Positions 1-8,456 of a stretch of DNA of 64,000 nucleotides are shown piece by piece. The position numbers and the translations under genes were made by a program. Below the pieces are notes generated by a model, which saw nothing but the letters and a program-made list of their open reading frames with translations, made no database searches and was not told the origin of the DNA. Origin of the DNA: Tumebacillus avium (lineage in GTDB: Bacteria > Bacillota > Bacilli > Tumebacillales > Tumebacillaceae); NCBI RefSeq assembly GCF_002162355.1, contig NZ_CP021434.1:1847501-1911500 (forward strand). The letters are read 5' to 3'. Each line of letters begins with the position of its first letter. Position 1 is the first letter of the stretch.

Positions 1-340
<340 letters not shown>

Positions 341-396
341 AAGTAAGTCCAACACTCACTATTACTCGCATCCAGTTTTCAGGGAACACGCACATG

Positions 397-513
397 TCTA
401 GTGGCAATGTCGTGGAGGTCACACCTGTTCCCATCCCGAACACAGAAGTTAAGCTCCACAGAGCCGATGGTACTTGAACCGCAGGGTCCTGGGAGAGTAG
501 GACGTCGCTAGGC
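397..513 (+). rRNA. 5S ribosomal RNA
   Basis: A complete 5S rRNA of about 117 bases follows the 23S gene after a spacer of about 56 bases. The conserved block CCCGAACACAGAAGTTAAGC (loop B/helix III) lies at 435-454, and the 3' strand GAGAGTAGGACGTCGC pairs back to the 5' part. It is the last gene of an rRNA operon read rightwards. End points are good to within one or two bases. Confidence 0.96.
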
Positions 514-518
514 AAAGA

Positions 519-552
519 GAAAGACCTGATCCATTTCGGATCGGGTCTTTCT
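519..552 (+). terminator. rho-independent terminator of the rRNA operon
   Basis: A hairpin with arms AAGACC(T)GATCC and GGATC(G)GGTCTT around the loop ATTTC, followed by a short T-rich tract, directly after 5S. Confidence 0.85.
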
Positions 553-627
553 TCATGTCTGACGAGAACATAGAAACAGTGCCGAGTTCGCAGCGGAGCG
601 GAGAACCACCGTAGCGATAGCGGAGGT

Positions 628-675
628 ATGGTACTTGGACCGCAGGGTCCTGGGAGAGTAGGACGCCGCTTGGCA
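628..675 (+). pseudogene. duplicated 3' fragment of 5S rRNA
   Basis: Bases 628-675 repeat bases 467-514, the last 48 bases of the 5S gene region, with only three substitutions (A to G, T to C, A to T). The 5' 70 bases of a 5S gene are missing, so it cannot give a functional 5S. It is followed by its own terminator, as in the real gene. The preceding 75 bases do not resemble 5S. It looks like the remnant of a deleted or recombined second 5S copy or rRNA operon end. Confidence 0.85.
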
Positions 676-688
676 ACGAAGAAACACG

Positions 689-724
689 AAAAAGACTCGA
701 TCTTACGCAGATCGGGTCTTTTTT
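689..724 (+). terminator. terminator behind the 5S fragment
   Basis: Hairpin AAAGACTCGATCT / AGATCGGGTCTTT followed by T's. Stem and position resemble the terminator at 519-552, which supports duplication of the whole 5S-terminator end. Confidence 0.8.
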
Positions 725-802
725 GTTGTCACAAAAACCCATAGACGGATATACCATGTAGGTGTAACGTTCGGGAGAACATTTGCTTCTAAAAGGAGAT
801 GA

Positions 803-1384
803 ATGGTTTTGTACTACAATTGCTGTGATGATGAGTACCGGCAAATGAATCCATACGGCCAACAACAAGGTGGCCAGTCTTTGATGCAGCCGACATCGAT
901 GCCGATGTACCAGCCGGGCACTCAACTGGCGCAACCGGGGATGATGCAACAGCCGCTTCTGCAACAGCCAGGGATGGTGCAACAACCCGGCATGATGCAA
1001 CCGGGCATGATGCAGCCCGGCATGACAGGCGCCGCACCCGGCGGTTTTCAAGTAGGCGCACTAGCGGTTGCCGAAGAATCCTATATTGAGAACATTCTCC
1101 GTTTCAACAAAGGAAAAGTCGGCACGTTCTACTATACGGTGGAAGGCAGCAAAGAATGGAACTCGGTCGTCTTCCGCGGCCGCGTCGAAACGGCAGGCCG
1201 TGACCATATCATTCTGAGCGATCCGAAGACGGGCCGCCGCTTCCTGCTCCTGATGGTCAACCTGAGCTGGGTGGAATTTGATGAGCCGATCAACTACCCG
1301 AACATTCCGGTGCCCCAACAGGTGCAGGCGGTCCTGACGTCCGGCGATATGCCGACCTTCCCGACCGCTCGCGAAGAAGAATAG
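803..1384 (+). CDS. gerQ: spore coat protein GerQ
   Basis: 193 residues. The first ~85 residues are low complexity, rich in Q, P, M and G, with imperfect repeats of QPGMMQ. The C-terminal ~100 residues form the conserved GerQ domain, with SYIENILRFNKGK, GRDHIILSDPKTG and a hydrophobic LLLMV stretch. In Bacillus GerQ is an inner-coat protein needed for germination (CwlJ localisation) and is cross-linked by the transglutaminase Tgl; this is family knowledge. The start is set by AAAAGGAGATGA just upstream of ATG 803. A second ATG at 845 would remove a Cys-containing leader and cannot be excluded. It is a single-gene unit closed by a terminator and implies that the host makes endospores. Confidence 0.92.
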   Translation: MVLYYNCCDDEYRQMNPYGQQQGGQSLMQPTSMPMYQPGTQLAQPGMMQQPLLQQPGMVQQPGMMQPGMMQPGMTGAAPGGFQVGALAVAEESYIENILRFNKGKVGTFYYTVEGSKEWNSVVFRGRVETAGRDHIILSDPKTGRRFLLLMVNLSWVEFDEPINYPNIPVPQQVQAVLTSGDMPTFPTAREEE

Positions 1385-1389
1385 CAAAA

Positions 1390-1433
1390 CAAAAGGGCTC
1401 CCCGCTTAGCACAAGCGGCGGCGGCCCTTTTTC
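1390..1433 (+). terminator. terminator after gerQ
   Basis: Inverted repeat with AAAGGGC and CCGCT against AGCGG and GCCCTTTTT, six bases after the gerQ stop codon. Confidence 0.75.
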
Positions 1434-1592
1434 TTTACAGGGTATGGACACAATGTTAAACTGGCTGATGAGGAAAGAATCACCAAGCTAGCCTGCATGC
1501 CGGATACACATACTACGAGTACTTGCGTGTGCAGTCTGTGCATTTACATACCTACATCGTTACCTATTCAGGTTCAAGGAAGGGGTTTCCTA

Positions 1593-3590
1593 ATGACTGC
1601 AAACATTGAGCAACTTGCAATCAACGCGATCCGCACGCTGTCGATCGACATGATCGAAAAGGCAAAATCCGGCCACCCGGGCTTGCCGATGGGCGCTGCG
1701 CCGATGACCTACGAACTGTGGACCAAACACCTCAAGCACAACCCGGCCAACCCGGAGTGGATCGACCGCGACCGCTTCGTTCTCTCCGCCGGCCACGGCT
1801 CCGCACTGCTGTACAGCATGCTGCATCTGACCGGCTACGGTCTGGAGCTCGAAGAACTGAAAAACTTCCGCCAGTGGGGCAGCAAAACGCCGGGCCATCC
1901 GGAATTTGGCCACACAGCGGGCGTCGAAGCGACCACCGGTCCGCTCGGACAAGGGATCGCGATGTCGGTCGGCATGGCGATGGCTGAAGCGCATCTGGCT
2001 GCCACCTACAACCGCGACGGCCACGAGATCATCAACCACTACACCTACGCGCTCTGCGGCGACGGCGACCTGATGGAAGGCGTGGCATCCGAAGCGATTT
2101 CCATGGCCGGCCACCTCGGCCTCGGCAAGCTCGTCGTGCTCTACGATTCGAACGACATCTCCCTCGACGGCCAGCTCTCCATGTCGTTCACCGAAAATGT
2201 CCAAAAGCGCTTCGAATCGATGGGCTGGCAGTACCTGCGCGTTGAGGACGGCACCGACATCGCTGCGATCGGCCAAGCGATCCGTGAAGCACAGGCTGAC
2301 CACAACCACCCGGCCCTGATCGAGATCCGCACGATCATCGGCCACGGTTCCCCGAACCGCGCCGGCACCAACAAAGCACACGGTGCCCCGCTCGGCGAAG
2401 AAGAAGCACGCCTGACCAAAGAAGTCTACGGCTGGCCGCACGAGCCGTTCCACGTGCCGTCCGAAGTCAGCGCACACTTCAACAATGTCCAAGCAGAAGG
2501 CGGCAAAAAAGAAGCGGAATGGAACGAACGCTTCTCCCGCTATGAGCAGGCCCACCCGGAACTGGCGAAGCAGCTGAAGCAGGCGATGAAGCACGAACTG
2601 CCCCAAGGCTGGGACAAGGACATCCCGGTCTTCCAGCCGGACGCGCCGCAACTGGCAACCCGCGAAGCATCGGGCGCTGCCTTGAACGCGATCGCGAAAA
2701 ACCTCCCGTCCCTCTTCGGCGGTTCGGCCGACCTGGCGGGTTCGAACAATACAACCTTGAAAGACTACCCGGTCTTCCATCAGGAAAACTACGCCGGCCG
2801 CAACATCTGGTTTGGCGTGCGTGAATTCGCGATGGCAGCGGCGATGAACGGCATGGCTCTGCACGGCGGCGTGCGTCCGTACGGCGGCACCTTCTTTGTC
2901 TTCTCCGACTACCTGCGCCCGGCCGTCCGTCTCTCCGCACTGATGAAACTGCCGGTGATCTACGTGCTGACCCATGACTCGATCGCAGTCGGCGAAGACG
3001 GCCCGACCCATGAGCCGGTCGAGCACCTCGCAGCGATGCGCGTCATCCCGGGTCTGGTCACCCTCCGCCCGGCCGATGTCAACGAAACGATGGAAGCGTA
3101 CCGCTATGCTCTGTCGCAAAATGACACCCCGGTCGCGATGGTGCTGACCCGCCAAAAGCTGCCTGTGCTGACCGGCACCGCCGAAAAAGCGCGTGATGGT
3201 ATCACCCGAGGCGCCTACATCCTCTCTGACGCGCCCAACGGCCAGCCGCAAGTGATCCTGATCGCCACCGGCTCCGAAGTCGCACTGGCGGTCAAAGCAC
3301 AGCAAGCGCTCGCCGACAAAGGCATCGCCGCACGCGTCGTCTCCATGCCGAGCATGGAGCTGTTCAACAAGCAGTCCCGCGAATACAAAGACTCCGTGCT
3401 TCCGCCGTCCGTCAAGGCGCGCGTTGGCATCGAGATGGGCACCACCTTCGGCTGGGAGCGCTATGTTGGCGACAACGGCGTTGTGATCGGCATCGATACA
3501 TTTGGCGCTTCGGCACCTGGTGACCGCGTGATTGCCGAGTATGGTTTTACCGTCGAAAACGTGATCGAAAACGTCAACAAAGTCCTGTAA
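1593..3590 (+). CDS. tkt: transketolase
   Basis: 665 residues, the usual size. It transfers two-carbon units with thiamine diphosphate in the non-oxidative pentose phosphate pathway. Visible marks are the N-terminal SGHPGLPMG motif, the ThDP motif GDGDLMEG with a downstream Asn ([10 protein letters not shown]), the middle-domain [15 protein letters not shown] with its catalytic His, and the C-terminal TGSEVALA. The reading frame is open from 1497, but the extra 32 residues look nothing like the family. The ribosome site AAGGAAGGGG sits just before ATG 1593, so that start is chosen. It stands alone, with its own terminator downstream. Confidence 0.97.
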   Translation: MTANIEQLAINAIRTLSIDMIEKAKSGHPGLPMGAAPMTYELWTKHLKHNPANPEWIDRDRFVLSAGHGSALLYSMLHLTGYGLELEELKNFRQWGSKTPGHPEFGHTAGVEATTGPLGQGIAMSVGMAMAEAHLAATYNRDGHEIINHYTYALCGDGDLMEGVASEAISMAGHLGLGKLVVLYDSNDISLDGQLSMSFTENVQKRFESMGWQYLRVEDGTDIAAIGQAIREAQADHNHPALIEIRTIIGHGSPNRAGTNKAHGAPLGEEEARLTKEVYGWPHEPFHVPSEVSAHFNNVQAEGGKKEAEWNERFSRYEQAHPELAKQLKQAMKHELPQGWDKDIPVFQPDAPQLATREASGAALNAIAKNLPSLFGGSADLAGSNNTTLKDYPVFHQENYAGRNIWFGVREFAMAAAMNGMALHGGVRPYGGTFFVFSDYLRPAVRLSALMKLPVIYVLTHDSIAVGEDGPTHEPVEHLAAMRVIPGLVTLRPADVNETMEAYRYALSQNDTPVAMVLTRQKLPVLTGTAEKARDGITRGAYILSDAPNGQPQVILIATGSEVALAVKAQQALADKGIAARVVSMPSMELFNKQSREYKDSVLPPSVKARVGIEMGTTFGWERYVGDNGVVIGIDTFGASAPGDRVIAEYGFTVENVIENVNKVL

Positions 3591-3622
3591 AGAAACGCAA
3601 ACACAACCGCAAATATTCTGTC

Positions 3623-3662
3623 AAAAAACCGCCTTCGCGCCAGTCGCGACGGCGGTTTTTCC
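3623..3662 (+). terminator. terminator after tkt
   Basis: AAAAACCGCCTTCGCG / CGCGACGGCGGTTTTT hairpin with a T run, 33 bases after the stop codon. Confidence 0.88.
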
Positions 3663-3664
3663 AC

Positions 3665-3682
3665 TTGTGATCCTCTTCACAA
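3665..3682. promoter_or_regulatory. FNR/CRP-type operator upstream of the CuA lipoprotein
   Basis: A perfect 18-base palindrome, TTGTGA-N6-TCACAA. It matches the TGTGA-N6-TCACA consensus of the CRP/FNR family, including Bacillus Fnr. It lies about 90 bases before the start codon at 3771. A -10-like TATGAT is at 3735-3740, which would put the site centre near -73, a class I activator position. The match is seen; which protein binds, and the TSS, are inference. Confidence 0.6.
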
Positions 3683-3770
3683 ATCGTTCATTCTTGGTGT
3701 GCGAAATGTCATACTGAACACCCTCTAAAAGGTGTATGATGAGATTGTAAATAAAGGAGGCGTACGCAAA

Positions 3771-4214
3771 ATGAAAAAATTTGCACTGATCGCTGCGACA
3801 GCTGTCGCATTCGGCATGATCATGACCGGTTGCGGTTCCGATGAGAAAGCAGCAGACAACACGAACAACACCCCTGAACAAACGAACTCTGGTTCTACCG
3901 ATTCCAATACGAATACTGATACTGCGACCGGCAATGAGCAGGTTGTCAACGTAACCGCATCCAACTGGAAGTGGACGCTCGACAAGACCGAAGTCAAAGT
4001 CGGCCAACCGGTGAAACTCGTCGTAACCGGCAAAGAAGGTCTGCACGGCCTGACCGTGATGGGCGCAGACGCGAAGATCAAGAACGTCGCGCCGGGCAAA
4101 ACCGAAACGGTTACCTTCACCCCGGACAAAGCGGGCGAACTGAAACTGGTCTGCACCGTTTCCTGCGGCACCGGCCACAGCACCATGTCGACCACCCTTA
4201 AAGTTGTAGAATAA
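3771..4214 (+). CDS. lipoprotein with stand-alone CuA-type cupredoxin domain
   Basis: 147 residues. A lipoprotein signal peptide ends in MTGC with lipidated Cys21. A Ser/Thr/Asn-rich linker runs to about residue 55, and a cupredoxin domain from about 59 to 147. The domain resembles the periplasmic part of cytochrome c oxidase subunit II. All CuA side-chain ligands can be placed: His92 (GLHGL), then Cys128, Cys132, His136 and Met139 in C-x3-C-x3-H-x2-M. The usual Glu/Trp between the cysteines is Val130. The transmembrane helices of subunit II are absent and no oxidase genes adjoin it. It may be an electron carrier or copper donor at the outer membrane face. Start: AAAGGAGG ten bases before ATG 3771. 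Confidence 0.8.
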   Translation: MKKFALIAATAVAFGMIMTGCGSDEKAADNTNNTPEQTNSGSTDSNTNTDTATGNEQVVNVTASNWKWTLDKTEVKVGQPVKLVVTGKEGLHGLTVMGADAKIKNVAPGKTETVTFTPDKAGELKLVCTVSCGTGHSTMSTTLKVVE

Positions 4215-4238
4215 TTGCAGATATCGATCACTTAGCAG

Positions 4239-4274
4239 ACAACCCATGCGATTTCAACCGCATGGGTTGTTTTA
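4239..4274 (+). terminator. terminator after the CuA lipoprotein
   Basis: ACAACCCATGCG / CGCATGGGTTGT hairpin with the loop ATTTCAAC, followed by TTTATTTT. Confidence 0.88.
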
Positions 4275-4358
4275 TTTTGAACATTTGGCGAACGTCCTGT
4301 AACTTAGACATGCCCTTCCACGTCTTTCCATATAGTGATGGAGATGGAGGGGTGCAGG

Positions 4359-5150
4359 GTGAACAACAAGAGGAAAAAGCAGAAACTGTGGGTGCTGACA
4401 ACCACAGTGACCAGCCTGGTTACGGCAGCTGTCGTAACCGGCGTGTATTGGCAGGCGGGAGGTTTTGCCAAACCGGTTGTGCAGCCGGCCGAAGCTGCTG
4501 CCACCGCTCCGCCGCAAAAGTCTGTCACCGTCCGACCGCAGCCGATTCCACCTCAATATGAAAAATTTGTCCCGGGCGAAAACGTGATCCCATCGCGGCA
4601 AGACAACCACACACAGCGCGAGGTCCACGACCAATATCAAGCATATCTGCAGCAACTGCCAAGTCAAAAAGGCGAACCTGTCGCCTCCTTTCAAACCTCG
4701 CTTGCCGGGCACAGCGCCGAAGGGCGGGTGAAAAACATCATCCTCGCCAACGACAAGCTCAATGGACGCATCCTGCTGCCGGGGGAGGAGCTCTCCTTCA
4801 ACAACACGCTGGGCGACTCCAACGATCCCAGCGGCGGCTGGCAGTTGGCGACGGTGATCGTCGGCAAAAAATTTGAACAGGGCTACGGCGGCGGCATCTG
4901 CCAAGTATCGTCCACGCTGTACAATTCGGTGCTCGAGGCCGGGCTTGGCGTCGTTGAGCGCTACACGCACAGCTTGCCGGTCGGCTATGTTCAGCCGGGT
5001 CATGATGCGACCGTTTCCTATCCCGAACTTGATTTTCGATTTGTAAATACGTATGAGGCACCGGTCAAACTTCAAGCAACGATCATCGGCGGCATGGTGG
5101 TGTCGAAAATTTATCGACTGCCCGCTTTCCAGTACGTGCCGGCCAACTAA
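4359..5150 (+). CDS. VanW family protein
   Basis: About 263 residues from a GTG start placed by GGAGGGG at 4346-4352. A longer in-frame ATG at 4335 lacks a ribosome site. An N-terminal transmembrane or signal segment (WVLTTTVTSLVTAAVVTGVYW) is followed by a linker. The VanW domain then carries the hallmark run LLPGEELSFNNTLG ... YGGGICQVSSTLYNS, with a conserved Cys. VanW proteins are found in vancomycin-resistance clusters and widely in Firmicutes, but their biochemical role is not settled. Likely extracytoplasmic. It stands alone between terminators. Confidence 0.85.
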   Translation: MNNKRKKQKLWVLTTTVTSLVTAAVVTGVYWQAGGFAKPVVQPAEAAATAPPQKSVTVRPQPIPPQYEKFVPGENVIPSRQDNHTQREVHDQYQAYLQQLPSQKGEPVASFQTSLAGHSAEGRVKNIILANDKLNGRILLPGEELSFNNTLGDSNDPSGGWQLATVIVGKKFEQGYGGGICQVSSTLYNSVLEAGLGVVERYTHSLPVGYVQPGHDATVSYPELDFRFVNTYEAPVKLQATIIGGMVVSKIYRLPAFQYVPAN

Positions 5151-5187
5151 AAAAGCCGTCAGCAGCTCACAACTGCTGACGGCTTTT
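5151..5187. terminator. bidirectional terminator
   Basis: AAAAGCCGTCAGCAG(T) / CTGCTGACGGCTTTTTT hairpin between two convergent genes. There are A's on the left and T's on the right, so it can serve both strands. Confidence 0.9.
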
Positions 5188-6009
5188 TTATTGCTTGATG
5201 AACACCAAGTCGCTAAACGCCACTCCCATGCCGGAGCGCAGCATGTTCCGCTGGCTGGAGCTGTTGTATGCCGCCTGGCCGACGACGAGGTCACAGCCCA
5301 TGCGGGCCGCGTCCTGGATGCGCTGATAGATCAACGCCTGCTGCAAGCCCCGCCCGCGATATTCCGGGAGCGTGGCGGCGGCACAGAACGAGCCCATCCC
5401 GTCATGGAGGAACATCATCGCCACGCTCGCCGGAACTCCGTCCGCCGCAGCGATGTAGTAGTGATAGTCGGAGTTGTTCGCCGCGATCAGGCGGTTGTTA
5501 TGGGCCAGCGAAGCTGCCCGCTCCGGAGCCAGCCCCATCGCTTGCGTATACAGCTCGGCAAACTGCTCGATCTCTTCAATCGTCAGCTTCTGCACGGTGA
5601 TCCCGTCCGGCAGCGGCGGAATCTCTTCGGTCGCCAGCCCGTACATCGACGACGTGGCGAACTCTTCCACGACAAACCCATGCTCGGTCAGCGCCGCCAA
5701 CAGATTAGGCGTGGCCAGCACCGGATTGGTCTTCACCCGGCAGACGACATCGTAAGCCGCGTAAAACTCGAGGATCTCCGGAAGCAGGTGCACATCCGCC
5801 TCGGTCAGACCGATCACCTTATTAAAAAATCCGGCCGGGGACTCTTTATAAATCAGCGCCGTTCCGCTCCCAAAACTTTTCAGCCCCACTCCGTCCCGTT
5901 TCGATGCGTCCGTCTGAAAGGCTTCCAAACGCTTGATCAGCCCCACATGCTCCGCAGACTCCACCCGCAACGCCAGCTCCGGCGTTGCGATCGGCAGCGT
6001 GCCGTTCAT
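5188..6009 (-). CDS. GNAT family N-acetyltransferase
   Basis: About 273 residues. The C-terminal half has the acetyl-CoA-binding pattern of GNAT enzymes, CAAATLPEYRGRGLQQALI (the R/Q-x-x-G-x-G/A loop), followed by a helix and the strand C-D-L-V-V. The N-terminal half is poorly conserved and may be a second, degenerate GNAT fold. The substrate cannot be told. On the minus strand a GTG at 6018 abuts the Shine-Dalgarno AAAAAGGGG. The ATG at 6009 has proper 8-base spacing and is preferred. It is divergent from argC, and both promoters share a short palindromic region. Confidence 0.8.
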   Translation of the reverse strand: MNGTLPIATPELALRVESAEHVGLIKRLEAFQTDASKRDGVGLKSFGSGTALIYKESPAGFFNKVIGLTEADVHLLPEILEFYAAYDVVCRVKTNPVLATPNLLAALTEHGFVVEEFATSSMYGLATEEIPPLPDGITVQKLTIEEIEQFAELYTQAMGLAPERAASLAHNNRLIAANNSDYHYYIAAADGVPASVAMMFLHDGMGSFCAAATLPEYRGRGLQQALIYQRIQDAARMGCDLVVGQAAYNSSSQRNMLRSGMGVAFSDLVFIKQ

Positions 6010-6087
6010 GCCGCTCACCCCTTTTTCAAGTCTTTTCTACCTCTTACATTAAAAGCCGGACCCGTCCCTTGTCAATCAACGTTTCGG

Positions 6088-6123
6088 TTGCGTACTTATA
6101 CATATCTATGTATAATAATGCAT
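6088..6123 (+). promoter_or_regulatory. arg operon promoter with overlapping palindrome and ARG box
   Basis: A -35 TTGCGT (6088-6093), 17 bases, then a perfect -10 TATAAT (6111-6116). A 9-base inverted repeat, TTATACATA / TATGTATAA with centre TC, spans 6096-6115. The overlapping stretch TGTAT-AATA-ATGCA (6109-6122) fits the ArgR/AhrC ARG-box pattern TGNAT-N4-ATNCA. Binding here would cover the -10 box and repress argCJBD when arginine is plentiful, as known for AhrC. The regulator is inferred from the motif and the gene order. Confidence 0.65.
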
Positions 6124-6152
6124 ATTGTGAAATCAAAACGAGGTGAAGAGGG

Positions 6153-7187
6153 ATGAACGTTGCCGTAATCGGTGCGACCGGATATACAGGATTGGAAGTG
6201 GTGCGGCTGTTGATGCAGCACCCGGAGCTGAACGTGACGGCTGTCACGTCCGACTCGCAGGCAGGGGCGATGCTGACCGAGGTGTACCCGCACCTGCAAG
6301 GGCTGGTGCATGATCCGCTCCAGCGGGCTGATGCGCTCGAACTGGCAGCCCAGGCCGACCTGGCGTTTCTCGCCTTGCCGTCCGGGCTGTCCACCGCGCT
6401 GGTGCCCGACCTGCTCGCCGCCGGCCTGAAAGTGATCGACCTCGCAGGCGACCACCGGCTGTCCCAAGCGGACTATGCCGAGTGGTATCATAAAACGCCG
6501 CCGACCCACGAGGTCTTGAATCAGGCGATATACGGTCTGCCGGAATTTTATGCAGCCGAAATCGCACCGGCCCGCCTGATCGCCAATCCGGGCTGCTATC
6601 CGACGGCGACGCTTCTGTCCCTGCTTCCGCTCGTGCAGCACGGGCTGATCGACACCGAGTCCCTGATCGTCGACGCCAAATCGGGCGTATCCGGCGCCGG
6701 CAAAGCGTTGTCGCCGGGCACGCATTTTGCGGAAATCAATGAGAATTTCAAAGCCTACAAAGTCGGCGTCCACCAGCATATCCCGGAGATCGAAGGGGTG
6801 CTCACGAAGCAGCACGGGGCCAAAGTCACGCTGTCCTTCACGACACATCTCGTGCCGATGACGCGCGGGATCATGGCGACGTCTTATGCCAAGCTGACAC
6901 AGGACCTGTCGACCGAAGAAGTGCTTGCCATCTATAAAGAGACCTACCAGAACCAGCCATTCGTCCGCATCCGTGCAAACGGGAGCATGCCGGCGACCAA
7001 AGACGTCAGCGCCAGCAACTTTTGCGACATCGGCCTGCGGGTCGATCCGCGCACGAGCCGCGTGACGGTGATCGGCGTGATCGACAACCTGATCAAAGGC
7101 GCGGCGGGGCAGGCGATCCAAAATGCCAATCTGCTCTGCGGCCTGCCGCAAACGACCGGCCTGCTACACGCGCCGGTCTATCTGTAA
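6153..7187 (+). CDS. argC: N-acetyl-gamma-glutamyl-phosphate reductase
   Basis: 344 residues, usual length. Third step of arginine biosynthesis: NADPH-dependent reduction of N-acetylglutamyl phosphate to the semialdehyde. It shows the N-terminal dinucleotide motif GATGYTGLEVVRLL, the catalytic Cys148 in NPGCYPTA, the VDAKSGVSGAGK loop and a conserved His in the KVGVHQHIPEIE run. Start ATG 6153 follows GAGGTGAAGAGGG. It is the first gene of argC-argJ-argB-argD, all on one strand with short gaps, behind the ARG-box promoter. Confidence 0.97.
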   Translation: MNVAVIGATGYTGLEVVRLLMQHPELNVTAVTSDSQAGAMLTEVYPHLQGLVHDPLQRADALELAAQADLAFLALPSGLSTALVPDLLAAGLKVIDLAGDHRLSQADYAEWYHKTPPTHEVLNQAIYGLPEFYAAEIAPARLIANPGCYPTATLLSLLPLVQHGLIDTESLIVDAKSGVSGAGKALSPGTHFAEINENFKAYKVGVHQHIPEIEGVLTKQHGAKVTLSFTTHLVPMTRGIMATSYAKLTQDLSTEEVLAIYKETYQNQPFVRIRANGSMPATKDVSASNFCDIGLRVDPRTSRVTVIGVIDNLIKGAAGQAIQNANLLCGLPQTTGLLHAPVYL

Positions 7188-7211
7188 CCAACCACAAGGG
7201 GGAACTGCAAC

Positions 7212-8444
7212 GTGAACATGATGGTGAAAAAAGCCGCCTATACGGTACTGCCGAAAGGGTCGGTCACAGCCCCGCTTGGCTATCAGGCGGCCGGGCTGCA
7301 TGCTGGGATCAAACGCAAGAAAAAGGATGTTGGGCTGCTCCTCTCCACGGTGCCGGCTGCCGCGGCCGGCGTTTTTACGATGAACACCGTGCGCGCCGCC
7401 TGCGTCACGCAAAATGAACAGCAGCTGCAAGCCATGCCGTACCTGCAGGCGATCGTCGTCAACTCCGGCAACGCCAACGCCTGCACCGGGGCGCAAGGCG
7501 ATGCCGACGCCAAAGCGATGCAAAGCCACACCGCCGCCGAGCTTGGCCTGCCTTCTCATGCGGTCGCCATCGCGTCGACCGGCGTGATCGGGGTGCCGAT
7601 GCCGATGGAGACGCTGAAGCAAGGCATCACCCAAGCTGCCGGAGGGGTATCGGAGGCAGGCGGCGATGATTTTTCCGAAGCGATGCTGACCACCGACACC
7701 TGCCTCAAGCAGATCGCCGTGCAGCTGACCATCGACGGCAAGACGGTGACGATCGGCGGCGCTGCCAAAGGGTCGGGGATGATCCACCCGAACATGGCGA
7801 CGATGCTCGCCTTCGTGACCACCGATGCAAAAGTTGATCCGGCCGCGCTCCAGACCCTGCTGCGCCAGACGACCGACCAGACTTACAACTGCATCACCGT
7901 CGACGGCGACACATCGACCAACGACATGGTGCTGGTGCTGGCCAACGGCTTGGCCGACAATCACACCTTGACCCCGGCGCATCCGGACTGGGCCGATTTT
8001 GCCGCCGCTTTCCGCCATGTCTCGGAAAAGCTCGCCAAAGACATCGCCCGCGACGGCGAAGGCGCGACGAAGCTGGTCGAGGTGCATGTCAAGGGAGCGG
8101 TCAGCGTCAGCGTTGCCACGCAGGCAGCGAAAAAAGTCGTCGGCTCCTCCCTGGTCAAAACGGCCGTCTTTGGCGCAGATGCCAACTGGGGGCGCATCCT
8201 CGCGGCGGTTGGCTATTCGGGCATCCCGTTTGATGCTGGCCGCGTGAACATCTGGCTCGGTGACGTGCCCGTGGCGCAAAACGGCATGGGGCTGTCCTTC
8301 GATGAAGAGGCGGCCAAAGCGCATTTGCTCGGCGACACCGTGCAGATCACCGTCGACCTCAACCTCGGCGATGCGTCGGCCACGGCGTACGGCTGCGACT
8401 TGACCTACGACTATGTGCGCATCAACGCGAGCTACCGGACGTAA
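7212..8444 (+). CDS. argJ: bifunctional glutamate N-acetyltransferase / amino-acid acetyltransferase
   Basis: 410 residues. ArgJ moves the acetyl group from N-acetylornithine to glutamate, closing the acetyl cycle. Bifunctional forms also use acetyl-CoA. The autoproteolysis site is clear: IHPNMATMLAF with the nucleophile Thr197, giving alpha and beta chains. The oxyanion-type TGVIGVPMP stretch and the C-terminal GANWGRIL are also present. With no argA or argE in the window, the bifunctional role is plausible but not provable from sequence alone. The GTG start at 7212 follows AAGGGGG; ATG codons at 7218 and 7221 are alternatives. Confidence 0.96.
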   Translation: MNMMVKKAAYTVLPKGSVTAPLGYQAAGLHAGIKRKKKDVGLLLSTVPAAAAGVFTMNTVRAACVTQNEQQLQAMPYLQAIVVNSGNANACTGAQGDADAKAMQSHTAAELGLPSHAVAIASTGVIGVPMPMETLKQGITQAAGGVSEAGGDDFSEAMLTTDTCLKQIAVQLTIDGKTVTIGGAAKGSGMIHPNMATMLAFVTTDAKVDPAALQTLLRQTTDQTYNCITVDGDTSTNDMVLVLANGLADNHTLTPAHPDWADFAAAFRHVSEKLAKDIARDGEGATKLVEVHVKGAVSVSVATQAAKKVVGSSLVKTAVFGADANWGRILAAVGYSGIPFDAGRVNIWLGDVPVAQNGMGLSFDEEAAKAHLLGDTVQITVDLNLGDASATAYGCDLTYDYVRINASYRT

Positions 8445-8456
8445 GGGGGAGCGGAC

